Positions 1 through 6,264 of a DNA stretch of 15,523 nt are shown here, piece after piece. A model generated the notes under the pieces. That model had not been told where the DNA came from, searched no databases, and was given only the letters and a program-made list of their open reading frames with translations. The position numbers and the translations under genes were made by a program. Source of the DNA: an uncultured Collinsella sp. (GTDB lineage Bacteria; Actinomycetota; Coriobacteriia; Coriobacteriales; Coriobacteriaceae); contig UQMV01000046.1 in the NCBI GenBank assembly GCA_900542315.1, positions 1 through 15,523 of the forward strand, read 5' to 3'. How positions within the stretch are numbered: the first letter of the stretch is position 1; each line of letters begins with the position of its first letter.

Positions 1-2
1 CC

Positions 3-425
3 GATGTCTTTGGCGGGCGCATTGCCGAGGTCTTGCTCGATATCCTCGATACGCCGGTGTCCCCCGAGCTTCTGCCGCCCACGGGCGACGGCGAGATTGC
101 GCAGAAGACCGAGGATTTGGTGGGCCCGTATGAGCTGCACGACTACTTCCTCTACTACCTGCTGCGTTTTGGCTTTGAGCCGGGCAAGATCTACCGCATG
201 GCGCTCAAGAGCTTCGAGGGCGTCTACGACGCCAAGACCGTCCACACGTGGCTGCGTACGTTCTACCGTCGCTTCTTTGCCCAGCAGTTTAAGCGCAGCT
301 GCCTGCCCGATGGTCCCAAGGTGGGCTCGGTGACGCTCAGCCCGCGCGGCGATTGGCGTATGCCGAGTGACGCTAGCTCGCGTCTGTGGCTTGCGCAGAT
401 CGACGCGCTCAATCCAGTTGACTAA
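3..425 (+). CDS. nadE: Glutamine-dependent NAD+ synthetase, C-terminal part (5' end outside window)
   Basis: Reading frame open from the window edge, giving the last 140 residues; the start lies upstream. NadE makes NAD+ from deamido-NAD+ and ATP, with ammonia from glutamine in the long form, in the cytosol. The segment carries the synthetase-domain signature LPPTGDGEIAQKTEDLVGPY, followed by ELHDYFLYY and the C-terminal block FKRSCLPDGPKVGSV..LSPRGDWRMPSDA, which I recognise from the large (about 640-680 residue) NadE proteins of clostridia and relatives. The amidase domain would lie outside the window, so the two-domain form is inferred. The gene ends with TAA and is followed about 70 nt later by a strong terminator hairpin, so it looks like the last gene of its transcript. 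Confidence 0.9.
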   Translation, partial: DVFGGRIAEVLLDILDTPVSPELLPPTGDGEIAQKTEDLVGPYELHDYFLYYLLRFGFEPGKIYRMALKSFEGVYDAKTVHTWLRTFYRRFFAQQFKRSCLPDGPKVGSVTLSPRGDWRMPSDASSRLWLAQIDALNPVD

Positions 426-493
426 GGTTGGCTAAATTGAACCAATACGGGGGTTGCAAGCGTTACACTTTTGCAATCTGATGGCCCGTATCG

Positions 494-525
494 CGCGGCG
501 CTCTTGTCGGAGCGCCGCGTTTTTT
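494..525 (+). terminator. Intrinsic terminator between nadE and the aminotransferase gene
   Basis: A perfect 9-bp GC-rich stem (494-502 with 511-519), 8-nt loop and a run of six T (520-525). It ends only 18 nt before the ATG at 544 and immediately upstream of the GAAAGGTGG ribosome binding site. It can end nadE transcription. If the aminotransferase promoter lies upstream of it, it would act as an attenuator in that leader; no convincing promoter is visible between the T-run and the start codon. Confidence 0.8.
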
Positions 526-543
526 ATATCGAAAGGTGGCACC

Positions 544-1707
544 ATGCAGGCATCGCAGCGTCTCGACCGCTTTGGCGCGGAGGTCTTCGCCTCGCTCAAC
601 AACAAGCTTCTCGCGCTGAAGGCTCAGGGCAAGACCATTTACAACATGAGCGTGGGCACGCCCGACTTTAAGCCGTACGACCACGTGGTCGAGGCGCTCA
701 CGCAGGCAGCTCAAGATCCCGAGATGTGGAAGTATGCCCTGCGCGACCTGCCCGAACTCAAGCAGGCCGTGTGCGATTACTATGAGCGCCGCTTTGGCGT
801 TTCGGGCATTACGCCGTCCATGGTGCAGTCGTGCAACGGCACGCAGGAGGGCGTGGGTCATTTGGGCCTGGCCCTGCTCGATCCGGGCGACACCATTCTG
901 GTTCCCGATCCGTGCTACCCGGTCTTTGAGGCGGGTGCCAAGATCGCCGATGCCAAGCTCGAGTACTATCCGCTGGTTGCCGAGCACAATTACCTGCCCT
1001 ATGTGGCGGGCATCGATCCCGAGGTGGCCGATCGCGCCAAGTACATGATCGTTTCGTTGCCCGCGAACCCGGTCGGCTCGGTGGGTACGCCCGAGGTCTA
1101 CGAGGAGATTATCGCCTTCGCGCGTGAGCACGATCTACTGATTGTTCACGACAACGCGTACTCCGACATCGTGTTCGACGGCGAGCCGGGCGGAAGCTTC
1201 TTGCAGTATCCCGGTGCGCTCGAGGTGGGCGTTGAGTTCTTCTCGCTCTCCAAGTCGTTTAACGTCACCGGTGCGCGTATCGGCTTTTTGGTCGGCCGCG
1301 AGGACGTGGTCTCGGCCTTTGCCAAGCTGCGCAGCCAAATCGACTTTGGCATGTTCTTCCCGATCCAGAAGGCCGCCATCGCCTGCCTGAACGGTCCGCG
1401 CGATGAGGTCGAGGCGCAGCGTCTGAAGTACCAGGAGCGCCGCGATGCCCTGTGCGACGGTCTTGAGGGCCTGGGCTGGGAGCGTCCCAACGCACATGGC
1501 TCTATGTTTGTGTGGGCCAAGCTTCCCGGTGGTCGCACCGATTCCATGGCGTTTTGCGAGGAGCTCATGGAGAAGGCCGGCGTTGTGGTGACGCCGGGCG
1601 CGAGCTTTGGTCCTTCGGGCGAGGGACACGTGCGCATGGCGCTGGTCCTGCCGCCCGATCAGATCGCTTTGGCTGTCGAGGCCATTCGCGAGGCGGGCCT
1701 GTATTAG
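544..1707 (+). CDS. PLP-dependent class I/II aminotransferase, probable (N-acetyl-)LL-diaminopimelate aminotransferase
   Basis: 387 residues, fold-type I aminotransferase (COG0436). The start at 544 was chosen because GAAAGGTGG precedes it by 6 nt; a longer in-frame opening back to 454 would run through the terminator. Visible motifs: LPANPVG with N175, HDNAYSD with D203 and Y206, the PLP-binding lysine K237 in SLSKSFNVTGARIGF, and the substrate-carboxylate arginine R364 in GEGHVRMAL. The phrases DYYERRFGV, VPDPCYPVF and SLSKSFNVTG resemble LL-DAP aminotransferases. The window also encodes DapH and an M20 deacetylase, so the acetylase-branch step, amination of N-acetyl-2-amino-6-ketopimelate by a PatA-type enzyme, is the likeliest role. 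Direct LL-DAP aminotransferase activity (DapL) or another amino acid substrate cannot be excluded. The family call is firm; the substrate is inferred. Confidence 0.85.
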   Translation: MQASQRLDRFGAEVFASLNNKLLALKAQGKTIYNMSVGTPDFKPYDHVVEALTQAAQDPEMWKYALRDLPELKQAVCDYYERRFGVSGITPSMVQSCNGTQEGVGHLGLALLDPGDTILVPDPCYPVFEAGAKIADAKLEYYPLVAEHNYLPYVAGIDPEVADRAKYMIVSLPANPVGSVGTPEVYEEIIAFAREHDLLIVHDNAYSDIVFDGEPGGSFLQYPGALEVGVEFFSLSKSFNVTGARIGFLVGREDVVSAFAKLRSQIDFGMFFPIQKAAIACLNGPRDEVEAQRLKYQERRDALCDGLEGLGWERPNAHGSMFVWAKLPGGRTDSMAFCEELMEKAGVVVTPGASFGPSGEGHVRMALVLPPDQIALAVEAIREAGLY

Positions 1708-1733
1708 AAAGTTATTTCGACTCGTCAATAGCT

Positions 1734-1747
1734 CGAAATCGATTTCG
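1734..1747. repeat. 14-bp perfect palindrome upstream of ldh
   Basis: CGAAATCGATTTCG reads the same on both strands. A further ATTTCGA at 1714-1720 pairs with TCGAAAT at 1733-1739, so two overlapping dyads fill the space just after the aminotransferase stop codon. It could be an operator for ldh or a weak hairpin behind the aminotransferase gene. It is not the Rex consensus. Confidence 0.4.
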
Positions 1748-1850
1748 TGCAGTTATTTTACGAATACTGCAAACAATTTCGGTAAACGGTCGATTTTTGG
1801 CTGCGAATAGGGGCATAATCAAAGTCCCGATTGGATGTATTGGGATTACG

Positions 1851-1883
1851 GCAAGCCGCTCGGGTCGTTCCCGGGCGGCTTGT
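1851..1883 (+). promoter_or_regulatory. Leader hairpin upstream of ldh (terminator or attenuator-like)
   Basis: A 12-bp stem with one G-T pair (1853-1864 with 1870-1881), extendable by 1-2 pairs, and a 5-nt loop, followed by a short T-rich stretch (TTGTTTG). A -10-like CATAAT lies at 1814-1819 without a good -35. If transcription starts near 1826, the hairpin sits in an approximately 80-nt ldh leader; otherwise it is a weak terminator for the aminotransferase gene. Confidence 0.5.
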
Positions 1884-1908
1884 TTGTGGAGAGAGATGGG
1901 AGTTTCTA

Positions 1909-2859
1909 ATGGTTAACGAGAAGAAGGTCGCTATTGTCGGCTGCGGTTTCGTCGGTTCGTCTTCGGCGTTCGCACTGATGCAGAGTGGTCTGTTCTCCGA
2001 GATGGTCCTCATCGACGTGGACAAGAACCGTGCCGAGGGTGAGGCCCTGGATATCGCGCACGGCATGACGTTTGCCGAGCCGATGAAGATCTACGCCGGC
2101 GATTATTCCGATGTCGCCGACGCCGCCATGATCGTCGTCACCGCTGGCGCTGCCCAGAAGCCCGGTGAGACCCGCCTGGACCTGGTCAACAAGAACGTAA
2201 ACATCTTTAAGTCCATTATCCCCGAGATTAAGAAGTCCGGCTTCGACGGCATTCTGCTAATCGTCTCCAACCCGGTTGATGTTCTGACCTATGCTGCCAT
2301 CAAGATGTCCGGCCTGCCCGAGGGCCATGTCATCGGCTCCGGCACCGTGCTCGACACTGGCCGTCTGCAGCAGATGCTTGGTGCCCACGTCGAGGTTGAC
2401 CCGCGCGATGTCCAGGCCTATGTCATGGGCGAGCACGGCGACTCCGAGTTTGTCGCTTGGTCCAGCGCTCAGGTTGCTGGCGTTCCGCTGAACACCTTCT
2501 GCGAGCTTCACGGCCACCTGGAGCATGAGACCGCCGAGAAGCGCATCGCCGAGGACGTCAAGAACTCCGCCTACACCATCATCGAGAAGAAGCACGCCAC
2601 CTACTACGGCGTCGCCATGGCCGTCAAGCGCATCTGCACCGCTGTCATGCGCGATGAGCAGACCGTTCTGCCCGTTTCCTCGCTCATGGTGGGCGAGTAT
2701 GGCCTGTCCGATCTGGCTATCTCCATGCCGACGGTCGTTGGCCGCGACGGCGTCGTCTGCCGCGTCCCCGTGCCGCTGAACGATGACGAGCAGCATGAGC
2801 TCACCGCCTCCGCCAAGGCCCTCAAGGACATCATCGACAGCGTCGACTTCTCCTGCTAA
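1909..2859 (+). CDS. ldh: L-lactate dehydrogenase
   Basis: 316 residues, the usual length for bacterial LDH. The enzyme reduces pyruvate to L-lactate with NADH, regenerating NAD+ in fermentation in the cytosol. Visible: the dinucleotide-binding loop GCGFVGSS (11-18), acidic D36 ending the second beta strand (NAD rather than NADP), AAQKPGETR with Q83 at the specificity position (malate dehydrogenases carry Arg there), substrate-binding D149/R152 in GSGTVLDTGR, and catalytic H176 in MGEHGDSE. The start at 1909 has GGGAG 6 nt upstream; the frame is open further back but without a better site. It is a single gene between a leader hairpin and a strong terminator. Adjacency to nadE may be chance. 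Confidence 0.93.
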   Translation: MVNEKKVAIVGCGFVGSSSAFALMQSGLFSEMVLIDVDKNRAEGEALDIAHGMTFAEPMKIYAGDYSDVADAAMIVVTAGAAQKPGETRLDLVNKNVNIFKSIIPEIKKSGFDGILLIVSNPVDVLTYAAIKMSGLPEGHVIGSGTVLDTGRLQQMLGAHVEVDPRDVQAYVMGEHGDSEFVAWSSAQVAGVPLNTFCELHGHLEHETAEKRIAEDVKNSAYTIIEKKHATYYGVAMAVKRICTAVMRDEQTVLPVSSLMVGEYGLSDLAISMPTVVGRDGVVCRVPVPLNDDEQHELTASAKALKDIIDSVDFSC

Positions 2860-2893
2860 ATCAAGCTCTTTTGGGCAACAGGCTACAATGAAA

Positions 2894-2926
2894 GGCGTCC
2901 GGGCCACACGGTCCGGGCGCCTTTTT
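2894..2926 (+). terminator. Intrinsic terminator of ldh
   Basis: A 12-bp stem (2894-2905 with 2910-2921; two G-T pairs) closed by the 4-nt loop ACAC and followed by TTTTT. It begins 34 nt after the ldh stop codon. A TACAAT hexamer at 2884-2889 immediately precedes it and is not interpreted as a promoter. Confidence 0.92.
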
Positions 2927-2955
2927 GGTGCGAGGGGGTCAGGTTACTTTGCACC
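2927..2955 (+). repeat. 29-bp repeat, left copy flanking the DUF2974 gene
   Basis: The unit begins GGTGC and ends GCACC, so its tips are themselves inverted, with the core GGGGTCAGGTTACTTT. It matches the reverse complement of 4153-4181 at 24 of 29 positions. It starts directly at the end of the ldh terminator T-run and ends 31 nt before the hydrolase start codon. It resembles a REP/palindromic repeat rather than a promoter. Confidence 0.8.
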
Positions 2956-2986
2956 ACCCCAATGCACCATAGTTGATGGGAGGGCC

Positions 2987-4147
2987 ATGTCGGATTCGCC
3001 TAATTTTTTGACCTATGCCCAGACGGCGTTTGATCCGTTTGAGGAACGGCCGTTCTGCGCGGTGGATAGCCTGGTCTTTGCGTGGTTGTCCTATTTGCGT
3101 TTGCCGTGTGATATGGCGGAGCTGACGAACTGGCAGGGCCTAGACGTACGCGAGCTGCTGCGCGCCGAGTGCTACCAAGACATGATTGGCGACCTGTGGG
3201 ATCCGGAGGGGAGCCGTGCCCTGTTGGAGGCTGTGGCAGCAAGCCCTCGCTACCGTGGCGTTCGTGTTTGCGGCTATCGTAGCGTGAGTGATGCCGAGAC
3301 AACGGAGCAGTTTGCGGCCATGACGTTCCGATTTCCGGCGGGGTTTAGCTATCTTGCCTTCCGGGGGACCGACAGCACGATTGTGGGCTGGAAAGAGGAC
3401 TTTAACATGGCGTTCCGGTGTCCTGTGCCGGCCCAGGAATCCGCGGCGCGTTATGTAGACGAGGCGGCGGATGCGATTGACGGGCCGCTTTTGTGCGGAG
3501 GTCATTCCAAGGGTGGAAACCTTGCGGTGTACGGTGCGGCGATGTGCCCCGATGTCGCCCGTGAGCGAATCGAACGGGCGTATTCCCATGATGGTCCGGG
3601 CTTCGTCGAGGAGTTTCTGAGCGGCAACGCCTTCGCCGATCTATCCGGTCGAATCGACAAGACGCTACCTCGGTCGTCGATCTTTGGCATGATGTTCGAG
3701 ACACAGGAGGACTATGCCATCGTTGAGAGCACCGAGTTCAGCCTGCTTCAGCATAATCCCTTTAGCTGGGTGGTTGATGGTCGCGACTTCGTGTACTGTG
3801 AGCGCCTGTCCGCCGGTGCTCGATACGTTGATGGCTCCATTCGCGAGATGCTGCTTGCGGTGTCGCCTAGCGAGCGCGAGCGTTTTGTAGATGCGTTGTT
3901 CTCCGTGCTTGAGGCTACGGGTGCTGAGCGGTTTGCGGATATCGCTGGGAATCTGCGCGAGAGCCTGCCCGTGATGCTCCAGGCTGCGCAAGGCTTTGAC
4001 AAGGATACGCGACGCTTTGTCTCGCAGACTATCGTTGCGATTCTTAAGTGTGCGCTTCTGCCCAAACGTCCCCAGATCGACATGCCCGCTGCCGGCAAGA
4101 GCTTGGCAGAACAGCTCGAGGCTTGGCAGTCCGAGCTCCTGCGCTAA
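2987..4147 (+). CDS. DUF2974 / Mbeg1-like alpha/beta-hydrolase
   Basis: 386 residues. Start at 2987 with GGGAGGG a few bases upstream; the open frame back to 2783 overlaps ldh and its terminator and is discarded. Visible: a lipase-3-like strand YLAFRGTDSTIVGWKEDFNM (122-141), the nucleophile elbow GGHSKGGNLA with S174, the conserved AYSHDGPGF (198-206), and LQHNPFSW with H256 that may contribute to catalysis. There is no signal peptide or membrane segment, so it is probably cytosolic. The family is widespread in gut Firmicutes and Actinobacteria and its substrate is unknown to me. It is a single gene, enclosed by inverted copies of a 29-bp repeat with no linked transposase, so the gene plus repeats may have moved or been framed as one unit. 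Confidence 0.85.
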   Translation: MSDSPNFLTYAQTAFDPFEERPFCAVDSLVFAWLSYLRLPCDMAELTNWQGLDVRELLRAECYQDMIGDLWDPEGSRALLEAVAASPRYRGVRVCGYRSVSDAETTEQFAAMTFRFPAGFSYLAFRGTDSTIVGWKEDFNMAFRCPVPAQESAARYVDEAADAIDGPLLCGGHSKGGNLAVYGAAMCPDVARERIERAYSHDGPGFVEEFLSGNAFADLSGRIDKTLPRSSIFGMMFETQEDYAIVESTEFSLLQHNPFSWVVDGRDFVYCERLSAGARYVDGSIREMLLAVSPSERERFVDALFSVLEATGAERFADIAGNLRESLPVMLQAAQGFDKDTRRFVSQTIVAILKCALLPKRPQIDMPAAGKSLAEQLEAWQSELLR

Positions 4148-4152
4148 CCATT

Positions 4153-4181
4153 GGTGCAAAGCAACCTGTCCCCGATGCACC
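4153..4181 (-). repeat. 29-bp repeat, right copy in inverted orientation
   Basis: Begins 5 nt after the hydrolase stop codon. On the minus strand it has the same GGTGC...GGGGACAGGTTGCTTTGCACC layout as the left copy; 24/29 identical. Confidence 0.8.
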
Positions 4182-4214
4182 AATCTTCGATGCGCCTGGG
4201 GCGGGATCGACCGC

Positions 4215-4220
4215 TATACT
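4215..4220 (+). promoter_or_regulatory. Possible -10 element for the nucleoid-protein gene
   Basis: TATACT, 5 of 6 matches to the -10 consensus, 38 nt before the chosen start at 4259. No good -35 at 16-18 nt spacing, so only the -10 is supported. Confidence 0.4.
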
Positions 4221-4258
4221 GGTTCGTGCCGAAATCGATCTAGAACGGAATGCCGTAT

Positions 4259-5263
4259 ATGAAAATCAATCACGCGATTCTGCATATCCTGGACTTTGAC
4301 TCTGCCGTCAACGTTATGAGCCAGCGCGAGCTCGATATCGAGAGCCGCACCGTGCGTAATTTCGTAACCACGCACCTGCGGCGCGCTCGTACCTCGGCTG
4401 ATAACAAGCGTGCCACGTTTGCCGAGAACTCCGCATTCGGCGGCGAGCTCAAGGGCTATTTCTTTGGTGAGCGTGAGTTCGTGGATCTGTCTCAGCAGAT
4501 TGCGGAGTTCATCTCTTCCGAACTTACCAAGGCCGAGAAAGCCGAGTCCACTGACGTGCTTGTGGCGGACTTTGATGACGATGAGGATGCCCGCTGGTTT
4601 GCCGTGATGCTGCTGGGCTCCAAGCAGGCTTTTATGCACGAGGTGGGTCGCGAAGAGGGCGAGGTGCGCAACGACATTGCGCGCCACTACGCCATTCTGC
4701 CGAATCCCTCGCAAAAGGTGCCGAGCTATGCAATCGTGCGTGCAAGCACCATGGAGATCGGCTATGTGGATAAGAAGCGCAAGATTGCCGGCGAGGATCG
4801 CATGCTCATTCCCGATGGCCTGCTGCAGTGCGACACGGGGGTATCGGGCAAGGAGGTCATCGACACCGTGACGCGTGTGGTCGAGGAAGTCGCCGAGGAG
4901 CACGGTGCCAACACGGCTGTAGCACTCGCCAAGGTTAAGGCTGCTGTTGCCGAGAAAGTTGAGGATGACGAGGAACTGCCCCCTTGGGATATCGTCGATG
5001 AGGTCTTTGAGGACGAGCCGGTTATCAAGGAGAGCGTGCGCGCGGCACTGACTGAGGAGAAGGTGCCTGAGCGTGTGCCCGTGGAGCGCAAGCAGGTCGA
5101 ACGCGCGGCGGTGCGCAACCACAAGATCCGTACCGACACGGGCATCGAGATCAGCTTCCCGGCCGAGATGGGTTCGAATTCCGAGTACATTGAGTTCGTC
5201 AATGAGCCCAACGGCCTCATCTCCATCGAGCTTAAGAATATCGGCAGCATCGAGAATCGATAG
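4259..5263 (+). CDS. Nucleoid-associated protein, NdpA/YejK family
   Basis: 334 residues from the second ATG; a first ATG three codons earlier (4250) has ACGGA directly abutting it, whereas 4259 has GGA at a normal 9-nt spacing and gives the family-like N-terminus MKINHAILHILDFDS. The family (PF04245, 37-kDa nucleoid-associated proteins) is found on the nucleoid; its biochemical role is poorly defined. The N-terminal part contains SRTVRNFVTTHLRRA, the middle AILPNPSQKVPSYAIVRAST, and residues about 185-280 are Glu/Val-rich and helical (VEEVAEEHGANTAVALAKVK, VEDDEELPPWDIVDEVFEDE). No signal peptide or membrane segment. It is monocistronic by spacing: a repeat lies upstream and a separately regulated toxin-antitoxin operon downstream. 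Assigned from sequence style without an alignment. Confidence 0.75.
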   Translation: MKINHAILHILDFDSAVNVMSQRELDIESRTVRNFVTTHLRRARTSADNKRATFAENSAFGGELKGYFFGEREFVDLSQQIAEFISSELTKAEKAESTDVLVADFDDDEDARWFAVMLLGSKQAFMHEVGREEGEVRNDIARHYAILPNPSQKVPSYAIVRASTMEIGYVDKKRKIAGEDRMLIPDGLLQCDTGVSGKEVIDTVTRVVEEVAEEHGANTAVALAKVKAAVAEKVEDDEELPPWDIVDEVFEDEPVIKESVRAALTEEKVPERVPVERKQVERAAVRNHKIRTDTGIEISFPAEMGSNSEYIEFVNEPNGLISIELKNIGSIENR

Positions 5264-5282
5264 GGCTTTTTTCGAATAAAAG

Positions 5283-5324
5283 TCTGGATTATATTTTGAA
5301 GTATACTTTGAAATATAATCCAGA
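5283..5324. promoter_or_regulatory. 42-bp palindromic operator/promoter of the toxin-antitoxin operon
   Basis: Near-perfect inverted repeat (38 of 42 bases symmetric): outer arms TCTGGATTATATTT and AAATATAATCCAGA around a central AAGTATACTT palindrome. It contains TATAAT at 5314-5319 and TATACT at 5302-5307, so bound protein would cover the promoter. It ends 8 nt before the GGAGG ribosome binding site of the antitoxin. This fits the rule that Phd/YefM-type antitoxin-toxin complexes repress their own operon. Confidence 0.8.
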
Positions 5325-5343
5325 TTATTTTTTGGAGGTCAAA

Positions 5344-5694
5344 ATGTCCCCACTTGTTCTGGAAAAACCGGTGTTTACAAAAGACCAGGTTGTTTCGGCT
5401 ACCGAAGCAAGCAAGTCTTTATCTGCCATTCGTAAACGCGCAAAACGCGCACCACAGTTCATTGCCGATCATAACGATATCGATACCGTGATTATCGACT
5501 ATGCCGCCTATGAAGAAATGTACGGTGCGCTGCAGTATCTGCACGAACTTGAGATAAATCGCATCGCTGCGGATCGAGTCAAGCATGGTCCGCATGAATT
5601 TGTTCCGTTTGAGGACGCCCTAACTACCGAGGAGCTCGCGGAGTTTGAATCGATGGATCCGGACGTGATCCCCGATGAGGATCTTTTCGAATGA
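5344..5694 (+). CDS. Type II antitoxin, Phd/YefM family
   Basis: 116 residues. Start at 5344 fixed by a perfect GGAGG (5333-5337) 6 nt upstream; the open frame to 5296 would run through the operator. The N-terminal half has the Phd/YefM DNA-binding and dimerisation pattern: VVSATEASKSLSAIRKRAKR (about 16-35), then FIADHNDIDTVIIDYAAYEEM, equivalent to the strand-helix unit around 'xGxxxAVLxSxxxYE'. The C-terminal part is acidic (EFESMDPDVIPDEDLFE), as expected for the toxin-neutralising tail. It should neutralise the protein encoded next door and repress the operon through the palindrome upstream. The stop overlaps the toxin start by 4 nt (ATGA), indicating translational coupling. Codon use is AT-richer than in the neighbouring housekeeping genes, suggesting acquisition. 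Confidence 0.85.
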   Translation: MSPLVLEKPVFTKDQVVSATEASKSLSAIRKRAKRAPQFIADHNDIDTVIIDYAAYEEMYGALQYLHELEINRIAADRVKHGPHEFVPFEDALTTEELAEFESMDPDVIPDEDLFE

Positions 5695-6035
5695 GTGGGC
5701 ATTTTGTCGTCGGCTTTTTGAATCGAGACGTCGAGAAGGAATATCAAAAACTAGATGGATCTCAGCGAAGACTCGTCCGTATTGCAGTCGCGAAATTAAA
5801 GACGCGCGCTGATGAAATTGGAACGCCGCTTCACGGTGAGCTTGCCGGCTGCAAAAAGATCAAATGGCGGAATGCAGGACTCCGAATGGTTTTTCGAATC
5901 CGAGAGGACGGAACGGTTGAGATTGCCGAGATCGTGGCAATAGGGCGGCGCGACCGTTCCGAGGTCTATAAGACGGCCGCAGGGCGCCTGTCAAAGCGAC
6001 CCGCCATGGTTGAATACGACGGAACCCTGAGATGA
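5691..6035 (+). CDS. Type II toxin, RelE/ParE superfamily
   Basis: 114 residues, slightly longer than the typical 85-100. The pattern LHGELAGCKKIKWRNAGLRMVFRI..DGTVEIAEIVAIGRRDRSEVY is the RelE/ParE core: a Gly-Leu loop, basic strand, 'R-x-V-F-R-I' strand, then 'AIGxRDxSEVY' and a final helix. RelE members cut mRNA on the ribosome and ParE members poison gyrase; the sequence alone does not say which. Basic residues K56, K58, R60 and R65 lie where RelE-type toxins need positive charge (inferred positions). Start overlaps the antitoxin stop by 4 nt. An 11-bp terminator follows 2 nt after the stop, so the pair forms a closed two-gene operon. Confidence 0.85.
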   Translation: MSGHFVVGFLNRDVEKEYQKLDGSQRRLVRIAVAKLKTRADEIGTPLHGELAGCKKIKWRNAGLRMVFRIREDGTVEIAEIVAIGRRDRSEVYKTAAGRLSKRPAMVEYDGTLR

Positions 6036-6037
6036 TG

Positions 6038-6072
6038 AAGGCCGAAGCCCCGATGGTGCTTCGGCCTTTTTT
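6038..6072 (+). terminator. Intrinsic terminator of the toxin-antitoxin operon
   Basis: Perfect 11-bp stem (6038-6048 with 6058-6068), 9-nt loop and six T at 6067-6072, directly after the toxin stop codon. Confidence 0.92.
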
Positions 6073-6124
6073 GTTTTCGGCTTGGTTGCTGACATTGCGC
6101 CGCAGGTTGAGCATTAGTCAGCGA

Positions 6125-6222
6125 AAACGCCCCTAGGCGAGCAAGGTGACGTGAAAGAGGAGGGAAGCGTACTTCGGTACGCGACCGACGATTGAACGTC
6201 AGATTGCCGCTTAGGGACGTTT
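6125..6222. repeat. Large imperfect inverted repeat with an internal UUCG hairpin
   Basis: Outer arms 6125-6155 and 6192-6222 are imperfectly complementary over about 31 bp (blocks AAACG.CCCTA.GCG, GCAA and TGACGT shared). The middle holds a 6-bp stem closed by a C(TTCG)G tetraloop at 6167-6182. No ORF with a ribosome binding site is seen. It lies between convergent genes; it could be a palindromic intergenic repeat or a structured RNA. Confidence 0.6.
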
Positions 6223-6235
6223 GGAGCGTCGAGCC

Positions 6236-6263
6236 GTTGCGCGGTTTGGTAAAACCGCGCAAC
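6236..6263 (-). terminator. Hairpin directly after dapH
   Basis: Perfect 12-bp stem (6236-6247 with 6252-6263) and 4-nt loop, starting 1 nt beyond the dapH stop codon on the minus strand. No T-run follows in either direction, so it may protect the 3' end of the mRNA or act with the adjacent structured region rather than end transcription alone. Confidence 0.5.
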
Positions 6264-6264
6264 T

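Noticed and set aside
438..480. Promoter for the aminotransferase (TTGAAC with TACACT, or TTGCAA repeats)
   Set aside because: Spacing is 20 nt or the -10 is poor; no pair meets even a loose consensus.
463..1131. 222-codon minus-strand frame opposite the aminotransferase
   Set aside because: Shadow of the aminotransferase gene; it also runs through the nadE terminator.
1750..1800. Rex-type redox operator in front of ldh
   Set aside because: The AT-rich dyad TTTTACGAA...TTTCGGTAAA is imperfect and lacks the TTGTGAAnnnnnnTTCACAA pattern; not strong enough to name a regulator.
2884..2889. TACAAT as a -10 box after ldh
   Set aside because: It sits 2-4 nt before the ldh terminator stem, so any transcript from it would end at once; no -35 is present.
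4214..5122. 302-codon minus-strand frame opposite the nucleoid-protein gene
   Set aside because: The plus strand encodes a recognisable NdpA/YejK-type protein; the antisense frame has no ribosome binding site or motif.
5250..5276. Intrinsic terminator after the nucleoid-protein gene
   Set aside because: ATCGA-GAA-TCGAT followed five bases later by a T-run is only a 5-bp AT-rich stem within the stop-codon region; too weak to annotate.
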